DNA of 14,159 nucleotides from Burkholderiaceae bacterium (lineage in GTDB: Bacteria > Pseudomonadota > Gammaproteobacteria > Burkholderiales > Burkholderiaceae): the NCBI GenBank assembly GCA_947380285.1, contig CANCQD010000065.1, forward strand, positions 1 to 14,159, read 5' to 3'. Made by a program: the position numbers and the translations under genes. The notes below the pieces were generated by a model. The model worked only from the letters and a program-made list of their open reading frames with translations, was not told where the DNA came from and did no database searches. This document shows, piece by piece, positions 1 to 7,348 of this stretch (positions within the stretch are counted from its first letter, which is position 1; every line of letters starts with the position of its first letter).

Positions 1-345
1 GAAATAGTCAATGCTGGAAAAGCAAACCGCCTTGAATCTATTGGCGAAGCAGAGAAAATTATAGAAAAAGGGGTCGTAGAGTTTTATGAAACTCTGGAGA
101 AGAGGGCGGTTGTTCCTATCATTAAGTCAATCCAAGATGTAGGCGAGCAATATCAAAAGATTGAGCTAGAAAAAGCAAGTAGAAGAATTGCAAATGGTGA
201 TGATCCTATGGTTGTACTTTCACATATGGCAATAGCGCTTGCCAATAAATTTATGCACGCACCAATTCATGCTTTAAAGCAGTCTTCCGATGTAAATTTG
301 GAAGAATATAAAAAAATTATCTCTAAAATCTACTCATCGAAATGA
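1..345 (+). CDS. hemA: Glutamyl-tRNA reductase, C-terminal part (5' end outside window)
   Basis: Frame 1 is open from the first base to a TGA at 343-345, giving 114 residues. They match the C-terminal helical dimerisation domain of glutamyl-tRNA reductase. The visible pattern is a long charged helix beginning [15 protein letters not shown], then the family signature [10 protein letters not shown], then an ELEKA helix, and finally the [13 protein letters not shown] segment (family: NKLLHAPT..L). The enzyme reduces glutamyl-tRNA with NADPH to glutamate-1-semialdehyde, the committed step to ALA and all tetrapyrroles. The catalytic Cys and NADPH domains lie off the left edge. The stop is 7 bases before dxs, so the two are probably co-transcribed. 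It could be a second hemA copy that serves pigment synthesis; one window cannot show this. Sampled lines have about 39% GC, lower than radA. Confidence 0.88.
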   Translation, partial: EIVNAGKANRLESIGEAEKIIEKGVVEFYETLEKRAVVPIIKSIQDVGEQYQKIELEKASRRIANGDDPMVVLSHMAIALANKFMHAPIHALKQSSDVNLEEYKKIISKIYSSK

Positions 346-352
346 GGTTGCT

Positions 353-2239
353 ATGCTCAAAATGACCAACCTCCTTGAAACCATATCTAATCCGCAAGAC
401 TTGAGGGAGCATGAGGCATCCAAGCTTCCTCAAATAGCTCGTGAGTTGCGAAACTTCATATTGAGCTCGGTTTCCAGCACTGGAGGACATCTTTCTTCTA
501 ACTTAGGAACTGTAGAGCTCGCCGTTGCACTTCATTATGTTTTTGATACTCCTTATGATCGTCTGATCTGGGATGTAGGCCACCAAAGCTATGCCCATAA
601 AGTGCTTACAGGTCGCAGGGAGGCGATGTCGGGTCTAAGGCAATTCGGCGGTATTTCAGGGTTTCCTAAGCGCAGCGAGAGTGAATATGATGCGTTCGGA
701 ACTGCGCATTCCTCTACGAGTATTTCAGCAGCTTTGGGGATGGCGGTCGCTGCCAAAACAAAAAATGAGAAGCGTAATGTAGTAGCCATTATTGGCGATG
801 GTGCAATGAGTGCTGGCATGGCATTTGAAGCGATGAATAATGCCGGCGTGAACAAAAAAGTACCACTCATTGTGATTCTGAATGACAACGAGATGTCAAT
901 TTCACCAGCGGTTGGTGCACTGAACCGCTATCTGGTGAAGTTGATATCTGGTTCTATGTATGCAGCGACTAAACGGGGTATAGATAAAGTACTCTCTGTA
1001 GCGCCACCTATTCGCGAATTTGCAAAAAGATTAGAAGGGCATGCAAAGGGGATGGTAGGCCCTGCCACTATTTTTGAAGAGTTTGGCTTTGACTATTACG
1101 GCCCAATCGATGGCCATAATTTAGAGGTATTAATTTCTACCCTAGAAAATGTGAAAGTGCTTGCTCAAACTGAGGGGCCTCAGTTTCTTCATATCATTAC
1201 GAAAAAGGGCAAAGGATACTCATTGGCAGAGCTGGATCCTATTGCCTATCATGGTCCAAGCGCATTCGATCCAATAGCGGGGATTGTGACAAAGCCAGTG
1301 GTTAAAAAAACCTATACCCAGATATTTGGTGAATGGTTATGCGATATGGCGCAGGCTGATGAGCGTTTGATCGCCATTACTCCTGCCATGCGCGAAGGCT
1401 CAGGATTGGTAGAGTTTGAAAAGCGTTTTCCTGATCGTTATTACGACGTAGGGATAGCAGAGCAACATGCCGTTACCTTTGCAGCTGGCATTGCTTGTGA
1501 AGGGCTAAAGCCAGTGGTCGCAATTTATTCGACATTCTTACAGCGTGGCTATGACCAACTGATACATGATGTGACCTTGCAAAACTTGCCGATCGTATTT
1601 GCTATTGATCGAGCAGGTATGGTGGGGGCGGACGGGGCAACGCATGCTGGAGTATTTGATATTGCTTTCTTACGCTGCTTACCAAATTTAGTGCTGATGA
1701 CGCCATCAAATGAGCAGGAATGTCGAGCAATGCTGACAACTGCCTTTCAGCATGACGGTCCAGCAGCCGTGCGCTATCCACGTGGTTCTGGGGCCGGACT
1801 AGAAACAACAGGTCTACCTTTAGACGTGCTACCAATTGGCAAAGGACTTGTCGTTCGCTCAATTGATAAAGCCTTGCCTTCAGAGAAAAGAATTGCGTTC
1901 ATTTGTTTTGGGCCCTTGCTGTATAGCGCGCTTTCCGTAGCTGAAGATATAAATGCCACCGTTGTAGACATGCGCTTTGTGAAGCCTTTGGATGAGAAAT
2001 TATTATTAGAAATCGCTGATAGTCACGATGGACTAGTGTTTGTTGAGGATAGCGCCACTAAGGGCGGCGCTGGTAGTGCTTGTTTAGAAGTACTATCAGA
2101 TAACAATGTCCATATTCAATCTTTATTATTAGGTCTGCCTGATGAGTATGTAGAGCATGGTGAAGTGAACTTACTGTTGGATAGCTATGGGCTGTCTAAG
2201 GAAAAGATTAAACAAAGAGTTTTGGCTCGCTTCTTATAA
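353..2239 (+). CDS. dxs: 1-deoxy-D-xylulose-5-phosphate synthase
   Basis: A thiamine-diphosphate enzyme that condenses pyruvate and glyceraldehyde-3-phosphate to DXP, the first step of the MEP isoprenoid pathway. It is full length at 628 aa (family about 600-650). Seen: GGHLSSN with H46, DVGHQ with H77, the ThDP/Mg motif GDGAMSAG at 148-155 with N177 and N179 after it, GIAEQHA with the catalytic Glu at 370, and H431 in GATHAG. These match the active-site residues known from E. coli Dxs. The ATG at 353 is preceded by GAGG at 344-347, which overlaps the hemA stop. Another ATG at 362 is possible. It sits between hemA and bciB, which suggests isoprenoid supply for carotenoids and the chlorophyll tail. 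In phototrophic proteobacteria a dxs copy is often found in the photosynthesis cluster, and this may be such a second copy. Confidence 0.96.
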   Translation: MLKMTNLLETISNPQDLREHEASKLPQIARELRNFILSSVSSTGGHLSSNLGTVELAVALHYVFDTPYDRLIWDVGHQSYAHKVLTGRREAMSGLRQFGGISGFPKRSESEYDAFGTAHSSTSISAALGMAVAAKTKNEKRNVVAIIGDGAMSAGMAFEAMNNAGVNKKVPLIVILNDNEMSISPAVGALNRYLVKLISGSMYAATKRGIDKVLSVAPPIREFAKRLEGHAKGMVGPATIFEEFGFDYYGPIDGHNLEVLISTLENVKVLAQTEGPQFLHIITKKGKGYSLAELDPIAYHGPSAFDPIAGIVTKPVVKKTYTQIFGEWLCDMAQADERLIAITPAMREGSGLVEFEKRFPDRYYDVGIAEQHAVTFAAGIACEGLKPVVAIYSTFLQRGYDQLIHDVTLQNLPIVFAIDRAGMVGADGATHAGVFDIAFLRCLPNLVLMTPSNEQECRAMLTTAFQHDGPAAVRYPRGSGAGLETTGLPLDVLPIGKGLVVRSIDKALPSEKRIAFICFGPLLYSALSVAEDINATVVDMRFVKPLDEKLLLEIADSHDGLVFVEDSATKGGAGSACLEVLSDNNVHIQSLLLGLPDEYVEHGEVNLLLDSYGLSKEKIKQRVLARFL

Positions 2240-2252
2240 GATCTGGTGAAGA

Positions 2253-3464
2253 GTGGAGTCAATTGAGATTGCCCCATTTCGTGATTTATGTACCGATTGT
2301 GGTGTATCTCGAACTACGCAGCCCAAACGTTGTGCAACTGCCTGCCAATTTATTCAGCCCAATTACCCTAAATTTGAAACATTAGCTCACGGTAGAGAGC
2401 GTACTCAAGCTGGTTCTGACGAGGTCTTCTTTGGGCCCTATTTAGAAATGTTTAGGGCTAGGTTAAAGACGCCATTAAAGGGCGCTCAGTGGACCGGAAT
2501 TATCACGCGACTTTGTGAGGTGCTGCTAGAGCAAGGAGTTGTCGAGGCAGTAATCACCATGAGTTCTGATCCTGACGATCGTTGGAAGCCTGTACCGGTG
2601 ATCGTCACGAGATCTGAAGATATGGCGCAATGTAGGGGAATGAAGATGGGTTATGCCCCAATCATTCAATACCTCGAACAAGCAAAAGATCTAGGGTATA
2701 AAAAAGTGGCCATGGTGGGTATTCCATGCCAGGTCTATGCCGCAAGAGCGCTTGAACAAGAATTTGGCTTTGAGAAATTACTGATCATTGGCTCACCTTG
2801 CTCCGATAACACCACTACCGAACATTTTCATCAGTTCTTGGGCTTGCTTTCTGAAAAGCCAGAAACAATTTCTTATCTAGAATTTAGAGCTGACTATCAT
2901 GTTGAGATTCGTTTTGAAAATGGTCAAAAACAAGAAATACCTTTTTTAAAGCTGCCCCTATCTAATTTGCCTGCAGATTTTTTCCCCACAACCTGCAAGA
3001 CCTGTGTTGACTATGTCAATTCACTTTCCGACATTACTGTTGGGTATATGGCAGGTACAGGTGAGCAATGGGTCATTATTCGCAATGCAAAGGGAAAGGG
3101 TCTAGCAAGCTTACTTGCGGCGGAGCTTGTTTTGGAGCCCTTATCTTCTGCTGGCAATCGATTAAGTCCTGTAAAGGGCTTTATGAAGAATGTGGAGTTA
3201 GCAGCCGGCGGGTTGCCACTGCAAAGAATGCCAAATTTTTTAAGGGGAATATTTGCCTGGGTAATGCCGAGATTTGGGCCCCGTGGTCTGGAGTTCGCAA
3301 AAGCGAGAATTGAGATGAAGGCAATCGAATCTATTATTCATTTACGAAATACTGCGCCGCACAAAATAAAGAATATGGTTCCTGATCACGTTTGGAAGCT
3401 AGCGAAAAGATATGGTTTAGAGCCCCAGAATGCTGAAACTAAAGGTTCTAGGGAAAGCACCTAG
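2253..3464 (+). CDS. bciB: BciB-type 3,8-divinyl (proto)chlorophyllide 8-vinyl reductase (F420 hydrogenase beta-subunit family)
   Basis: A 403-aa member of the coenzyme F420 hydrogenase/dehydrogenase beta-subunit family. N-terminal cysteines C13, C16, C27 and C31 suit an iron-sulfur site. HGRER and GAQWTGI follow at 46-82, then GIPCQ (C159), GSPCSDN (C183) and a C248-x2-C251 pair leading into DYVNSLSDITVGYM. This layout, including GAQWTG and CxxCxDYVNSLxD, fits the cyanobacterial/chloroplast-type 8-vinyl reductase (BciB) better than other FrhB homologues. BciB reduces the 8-vinyl group of divinyl chlorophyllide using ferredoxin, in (bacterio)chlorophyll synthesis. The start is GTG at 2253, 13 bases after dxs, with only a weak upstream purine stretch (GGTGAAGA). 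Main alternative: another FrhB-family ferredoxin-dependent oxidoreductase. The hemA-dxs-ppaA context supports the pigment role. Confidence 0.82.
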   Translation: MESIEIAPFRDLCTDCGVSRTTQPKRCATACQFIQPNYPKFETLAHGRERTQAGSDEVFFGPYLEMFRARLKTPLKGAQWTGIITRLCEVLLEQGVVEAVITMSSDPDDRWKPVPVIVTRSEDMAQCRGMKMGYAPIIQYLEQAKDLGYKKVAMVGIPCQVYAARALEQEFGFEKLLIIGSPCSDNTTTEHFHQFLGLLSEKPETISYLEFRADYHVEIRFENGQKQEIPFLKLPLSNLPADFFPTTCKTCVDYVNSLSDITVGYMAGTGEQWVIIRNAKGKGLASLLAAELVLEPLSSAGNRLSPVKGFMKNVELAAGGLPLQRMPNFLRGIFAWVMPRFGPRGLEFAKARIEMKAIESIIHLRNTAPHKIKNMVPDHVWKLAKRYGLEPQNAETKGSREST

Positions 3465-3481
3465 CAATAAGTCTTTGTGAT

Positions 3482-3495
3482 TTGATCTAAATCAA
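3482..3495 (+). promoter_or_regulatory. FNR/Anr-type operator upstream of ppaA
   Basis: The 14-mer TTGATCTAAATCAA is an exact match to the consensus TTGAT-N4-ATCAA used by FNR, Anr and FnrL. It lies 17 bases after the bciB stop and about 90 bases before the likely ppaA ATG. A TATAAA hexamer follows at 3498-3503, with a possible TTTGTG -35 at 3474-3479 (18-base spacer). In that layout the site would fall between -35 and -10 and act as a repressor site. If the transcription start were near 3530 the site would sit at -41.5 and activate. The sequence alone does not decide this. Confidence 0.6.
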
Positions 3496-3536
3496 TTTAT
3501 AAAGTAAGAATTCCAATAAAGAGGCTCTTAGGCAGC

Positions 3537-3582
3537 CACGGTTTTTTTCAAAAAACTCTTTTGAGACCGTGTCTTGATCAAG
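3537..3582 (+). repeat. Imperfect stem-loop and adjacent palindrome in the ppaA leader
   Basis: CACGGT (3537-3542) is complementary to ACCGTG (3566-3571). Inside it, CAAAA (3549-3553) pairs with TTTTG (3559-3563) around a 5-base loop. A perfect 10-base palindrome, CTTGATCAAG (3573-3582), follows and ends 2 bases before the ATG at 3585. There is no T-run after the stem, so it is not a standard terminator. It could be an mRNA fold that affects ppaA translation or a protein-binding site. It covers the TTG at 3561, which argues against initiation there. Confidence 0.4.
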
Positions 3583-3584
3583 TG

Positions 3585-4553
3585 ATGTTCATGAATTTAT
3601 CTAAGCTAGTGAGCATTGCGGGGTTCAGAAAGAAGTCTACTCATGACGATTTCGACCTAGATCAACAACAGTCGACCAAAGCTTCGAATGATATGTGGGA
3701 GGACTGCTTAGTATCTAATGCGCCCACAAAATCAAAATTTGATCAGGACAAAAAAACTCATCCAATAGAAAAAGCCTGCACAGAAGGTGAGTATCTTGAA
3801 TCTCTTGTAAAAACTATTGAGGGGAACATACTCCCACTCATTATTGAGCAACACTTAGATTCATCCATCCCTGCACAATTCCCAGCCAAGCAAATCATCG
3901 ATCAAAAAGCTGTGGAGGATTTAACCAAGTTAGTCTTACAAGAAGATGCTCGCATTTCCGTTGACTACGTAAAAGAGATGCATGCTTCTGGCACTGCTTT
4001 AGAAGATATTTATTTACTTCTGCTAACTCCAGTGGCAAGAAAATTAGGGGCAATGTGGGATGAGGATGAATCTAGTTTTACAGAGGTAACCATAGCCCTA
4101 TGGCGCATCAAGCAGCTAATGTATGACTTAAGCCCCATTTTTCAACAATATTCTGAACAGGGTAAAACTGGTTCGAGCATTATGTTGGTGCCATTGCCTG
4201 GTTCGCAACATAACTTGGGGCTCTTTATGGTCTCCGAGTTTTTTGCAAAAGCGGGATGGCGTATATGGGGTGAATTGGCAGCTACCGAAGAAGATATTGT
4301 TTCTATGGCTGCAAATGAATGGTTCGATGTTGTCGGTTTATCAGCAAGCGTTCGAGAGCAGTTTCCGCAATTGAAGGAATTAATTAAGCGTATCAAGGCT
4401 AAGTCAAAAAATCCTAAGGTGGGCGTCATCATCGGTAGTCCTGTTTTTAATCAATTCCCTGAGCTTATAGATGATCTAGAGGCAGATATGGTTGGCATGA
4501 ATGCTGAGGATGCGCTTGAAAAAGCCACTTTTTATGTTGAGCAACTGCGCTAA
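3585..4553 (+). CDS. ppaA: PpaA/AerR-like regulator with B12-binding (SCHIC-type) domain
   Basis: About 322 aa from ATG 3585. The frame can be read from TTG 3561 (330 aa), and ATG 3591 is also possible; none has a good Shine-Dalgarno, so the start is uncertain. Numbering from TTG 3561, residues 1-75 are polar and low-conserved. Residues 110-195 form a helical bundle with GAMWDEDESSFTEVTIAL, like the cap of MerR/CarH-type cobalamin sensors. Residues 205-330 look like a Rossmann-type B12-binding domain: MLVPLPGSQHNLGL, then VVGLSAS and VGVIIGSPVF. H217 in GSQH aligns by eye with the His that binds cobalamin in AerR. The methionine-synthase-type DxHxxG motif is absent. In purple bacteria PpaA/AerR is an antirepressor that modulates PpsR/CrtJ control of photosynthesis genes. 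It is 17 bases upstream of hemE and preceded by an FNR-like site. Confidence 0.8.
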   Translation: MFMNLSKLVSIAGFRKKSTHDDFDLDQQQSTKASNDMWEDCLVSNAPTKSKFDQDKKTHPIEKACTEGEYLESLVKTIEGNILPLIIEQHLDSSIPAQFPAKQIIDQKAVEDLTKLVLQEDARISVDYVKEMHASGTALEDIYLLLLTPVARKLGAMWDEDESSFTEVTIALWRIKQLMYDLSPIFQQYSEQGKTGSSIMLVPLPGSQHNLGLFMVSEFFAKAGWRIWGELAATEEDIVSMAANEWFDVVGLSASVREQFPQLKELIKRIKAKSKNPKVGVIIGSPVFNQFPELIDDLEADMVGMNAEDALEKATFYVEQLR

Positions 4554-4570
4554 ATTATCAATCTAAGTCT

Positions 4571-5692
4571 ATGGCAGTCCAGTTAGAAAATGATTTATTT
4601 ATTAAGGCTTGTTTTTGTCGTAAGACTGAAAGAACGCCCGTTTGGCTGATGCGTCAGGCTGGAAGATATTTACCTGAGTATCGAAATACCAGATCTAAGG
4701 CGGGAAGTTTCTTGGATCTGGCTAAAAACCCCGATTTCGCCACCGAAGTAACGCTGCAACCCATTGATCGTTTTGGCTTGGATGCGGCAATTTTATTTTC
4801 CGATATCTTAACCATTCCCGATGCTATGGGCTTAGAGCTATCTTTTGAGAATGGCGATGGGCCACGGTTTGCTAAGCCCTTAAGATCTGAGCGTGAGGTG
4901 AACCAATTACCCGTAGCCAACATGGAGCAACTGCGTTATGTTTTTGATGCGGTTAGCTCAATAGCAAAGGCGCTTACTTCAAATGGGAAACAGCAAGTAC
5001 CTTTAATTGGATTTTCTGGAAGTCCTTGGACCTTGGCTTGCTACATGATTGAAGGCTCGGGTTCTCGTGATTTTTCCTTGGCCAAAAAGATGTTGTATGA
5101 GCGTCCTGATCTATTACAAAAAATTCTAGATATTAATATTCAGTCAGTGAGTGAATATTTGCGCTTACAAATAGATGCAGGTGCACAGGCTGTGATGATC
5201 TTTGACACCTGGGGTGGTTTATTAACTTCAGAGGATTATTTGCAATATTCCCTCCAGCCTATGGCTAAGATAATTAAAGACATACGTAGCCATCCAAAAT
5301 ACGATGCCGTACCGATTATCTTATTTACTAAGGGGGGCGGCATTTGGTTAAGTGACATAGCTAAATCAGGAGCTGACGTATTAGGAGTAGACTGGACCAT
5401 CGATTTGGCTAGAGCGCGTCAGGTGATTAATCAAGCAAGCAGCAAGCATATAGCTATGCAAGGAAATTTGGACCCATCCATCCTTTTATCAAATCCGCAA
5501 GAGATTGAAAAAAGAGTTCAGCAATGTTTTGAAAATTTGTCTTCTGTCGAATCGGCAGAGGGAAGTCCATTAGACGGACATATATTTAATCTGGGCCATG
5601 GCATTAGCCAATTTACGCCCCCTGAAAATGTTGCTGCTTTAGTCTCCAAGGTCCGCCAATGTTCGGCTGATCTTAGGGCAGGCAGAGTTTAA
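4571..5692 (+). CDS. hemE: Uroporphyrinogen decarboxylase
   Basis: 373 aa, slightly above the usual 350-365. It removes four carboxyl groups from uroporphyrinogen III to give coproporphyrinogen III, the cytosolic step shared by heme and chlorophyll synthesis. Seen: the N-terminal signature PVWLMRQAGRYLPEYR with R28 and R32, LFSDILTIPDAMG with the catalytic Asp at 78, GFSGSPWTLACYMIEGSGS, the FDTWGG segment, and the C-terminal NLGHGISQFTPPENV carrying the conserved His. The ATG at 4571 lacks a clear Shine-Dalgarno and follows ppaA by 17 bases, so translational coupling is likely. Its place between a PpaA-like regulator and a quinone-reducing dehydrogenase, instead of near the ATP synthase genes where I recall hemE in relatives, raises the chance of a second, pigment-linked copy. 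That point is inference. Confidence 0.96.
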   Translation: MAVQLENDLFIKACFCRKTERTPVWLMRQAGRYLPEYRNTRSKAGSFLDLAKNPDFATEVTLQPIDRFGLDAAILFSDILTIPDAMGLELSFENGDGPRFAKPLRSEREVNQLPVANMEQLRYVFDAVSSIAKALTSNGKQQVPLIGFSGSPWTLACYMIEGSGSRDFSLAKKMLYERPDLLQKILDINIQSVSEYLRLQIDAGAQAVMIFDTWGGLLTSEDYLQYSLQPMAKIIKDIRSHPKYDAVPIILFTKGGGIWLSDIAKSGADVLGVDWTIDLARARQVINQASSKHIAMQGNLDPSILLSNPQEIEKRVQQCFENLSSVESAEGSPLDGHIFNLGHGISQFTPPENVAALVSKVRQCSADLRAGRV

Positions 5693-5698
5693 AAATAC

Positions 5699-7021
5699 AT
5701 GACAAAAGTACATCGAATAGTCATAGTGGGTGGAGGCGCAGGTGGGCTAGAGTTAGCCACTAAACTAGGTGACGACTCTGGCTCCAATAAAACAAGCGTA
5801 ACCCTTGTCGATAAAAATAGAACACATATTTGGAAGCCTAAACTCCATGAAGTGGCAGCAGGCTCAATGGACCTCGCTGATCAAGAGTTGGACTATATTG
5901 CCCAAGCGCATTGGCATCATTTTAAGTTTCGATTGGGTGAGCTAATCAGTATTGACCGAGAGAAAAAGCAAATTCAAATTGCTCCTGTCATTGATGAAGC
6001 TGGAGAATTGGTTACTCCAATACAAACCATTTCATATGACACGCTGATTATTTCCATAGGTAGCTTAACAAATGATTTTGGTACACAAGGCGTTGCTCAG
6101 TACGCTCAAAGACTAGAATCCTTGGCTGATGCTAAGCGTTTTCATTTACGTCTAGTGAATGCCTGTTTGAGGGCCCAAGCACAAGCTGGCCCCCTGGCTC
6201 CGCATCAACTTAAAGTGGCAATTATTGGTGCAGGGGCAACTGGCGTTGAGCTTGCCGCAGAGTTGCATAGAACTACTCGAGCCATTATTTCTTTTGGAAT
6301 GGATAGGGTGGATCCAGAAAAAGATCTAAAAGTAATATTGATCGAAGCTGCCCCCAAAATATTGCCAGCACTCTCAGATCGTATTTCCACTGCTGCGCAA
6401 AAACTATTGCTAGATCTTGGCGTTGAAGTCATCACCAATGCCAAGGTGCAAAAAGTTCTACCGAATAAGGTATTGCTCTCAGATGGAGTAGAAATTCCTG
6501 CGGAATTGATTGTCTGGGCAGCCGGAGTGAAGGCCCCCGATTTTCTCAAAGGTATTGGCGGACTTGAAACTAATCATGTCAATCAATTGCTGGTCTTGCC
6601 GACTTTGCAAACTACTTTGGATCAAAATATTTTTGCGATTGGAGATTGTGCAGCTTGCCCTTGGCCTGAAGCAAATAATGGCAAGGGAGGCATTGTGCCT
6701 CCTCGTGCTCAAGCAGCTCATCAACAAGCTTCGCACTTATACAAACAAATTCAACGGATCATTCAGCATGAGCCGTTGAAGCCTTATGAGTATCGAGATT
6801 TTGGATCATTAGTTTCGCTTGGTGAGTACAGCAGTGTCGGTAGCATGATGGGAGGCCTCATTGGGGGAAGTCTGATGGTGGAGGGGTTATTTGCTAAATT
6901 TATGTACATTAGTCTTTATAAGCTACATCAACTGGCGCTTCATGGTTGGGTAAAGGTAGTTTTAGACACTCTAAGTCGATTAATTCATCGCAGGACCCAC
7001 TCAATTGTTAAGTTGCACTAG
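5699..7021 (+). CDS. ndh: Type II NADH:quinone oxidoreductase (NDH-2)
   Basis: A 440-aa, two-dinucleotide-fold flavoprotein. The N-terminal FAD site is IVIVGGGAGG (7-16), followed by HIWKPKLHEVAAG, a segment typical of NDH-2. The NAD(P)H site is VAIIGAGATGVELAAEL (173-189). FAIGDCA (312-318) is the second FAD contact. PRAQAAHQQA (335-344) matches the quinone-site AQxAxQ motif. The last 60 residues hold a glycine/methionine-rich stretch and an amphipathic SLYKLHQLALHGW segment of the membrane-anchoring kind. The enzyme passes electrons from NADH to quinone without proton pumping. ATG 5699 is 6 bases after hemE with no visible Shine-Dalgarno, so coupling is likely. It is the last plus-strand gene before the tRNA. 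A sulfide:quinone reductase is less likely, because the expected cysteines are absent. Confidence 0.88.
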   Translation: MTKVHRIVIVGGGAGGLELATKLGDDSGSNKTSVTLVDKNRTHIWKPKLHEVAAGSMDLADQELDYIAQAHWHHFKFRLGELISIDREKKQIQIAPVIDEAGELVTPIQTISYDTLIISIGSLTNDFGTQGVAQYAQRLESLADAKRFHLRLVNACLRAQAQAGPLAPHQLKVAIIGAGATGVELAAELHRTTRAIISFGMDRVDPEKDLKVILIEAAPKILPALSDRISTAAQKLLLDLGVEVITNAKVQKVLPNKVLLSDGVEIPAELIVWAAGVKAPDFLKGIGGLETNHVNQLLVLPTLQTTLDQNIFAIGDCAACPWPEANNGKGGIVPPRAQAAHQQASHLYKQIQRIIQHEPLKPYEYRDFGSLVSLGEYSSVGSMMGGLIGGSLMVEGLFAKFMYISLYKLHQLALHGWVKVVLDTLSRLIHRRTHSIVKLH

Positions 7022-7059
7022 AAGTAATTGCTTACATGGTGCTTGCACGGATCATCAAA

Positions 7060-7097
7060 AGCAAAAAGGCTTCTGAGTCAATTGACTTAGAAGCCTT
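7060..7097 (-). terminator. Rho-independent terminator of the tRNA-fMet gene
   Basis: Arms at 7066-7081 and 7082-7097 are complementary over 16 bases with a single mismatch (G75/T88 counting in 7000s, a G-U wobble in plus-strand RNA). Read on the minus strand, the stem is followed at once by five T (7067-7063), and it begins 8 bases past the tRNA CCA end. The plus-strand reading lacks a T-run, so the hairpin may only stabilise the 3' end of the ndh transcript. Confidence 0.8.
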
Positions 7098-7105
7098 CTA
7101 CTGTT

Positions 7106-7182
<77 letters not shown>

Positions 7183-7194
7183 TCTGAGCCTTAG

Positions 7195-7224
7195 ATTCTA
7201 GCATTTTTCAAGGGTGCCTGTCGA
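7195..7224 (-). promoter_or_regulatory. Sigma-70 promoter of tRNA-fMet
   Basis: On the minus strand, TCGACA (7224-7219) as -35 and TAGAAT (7200-7195) as -10 are separated by 18 bases. Each hexamer has five of six consensus bases. The predicted start is near 7188, about 6 bases before the mature tRNA 5' end. Confidence 0.6.
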
Positions 7225-7293
7225 GGTTTTCCTGCAAATAACGCATAAATAGGGCGTTTTTTGGTAGAAATTCTTGATTTAAGGACTGCCGTT

Positions 7294-7348
7294 AAGGAGT
7301 AACATATTGCCACGCAATATCACGCTAAGGTTTATTTATGTCAGTTAG
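7294..7348 (+). other. kup leader: inverted repeat and possible 13-codon leader peptide
   Basis: A perfect inverted repeat ATATTGC-CAC-GCAATAT spans 7304-7320. A strong AAGGAG (7294-7299) lies 7 bases before a TTG at 7307 that opens a 13-codon frame. This frame reads [13 protein letters not shown] (first residue as Met if used) and stops with TAG at 7346-7348, just inside kup in another frame. kup has its own AAGG (7327-7330). The better Shine-Dalgarno thus belongs to the short frame, which would allow translational coupling. The repeat could also be a repressor site. No clear kup promoter was found. Expression of the peptide is speculative. Confidence 0.3.

Noticed and set aside
3448..3464. 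CTAGG-N7-CCTAG at the bciB stop as a terminator
   Set aside because: The stem is only 5 bp and no T-run follows; more likely chance.
3561..3584. TTG 3561 as the ppaA start
   Set aside because: There is no Shine-Dalgarno, it lies inside a stem-loop, and ATG codons follow at 3585 and 3591 in frame.
6205..6549. Minus-strand open frame of 114 codons inside ndh
   Set aside because: It lies fully antisense to a clear flavoprotein gene, and its translation has no recognisable motif.
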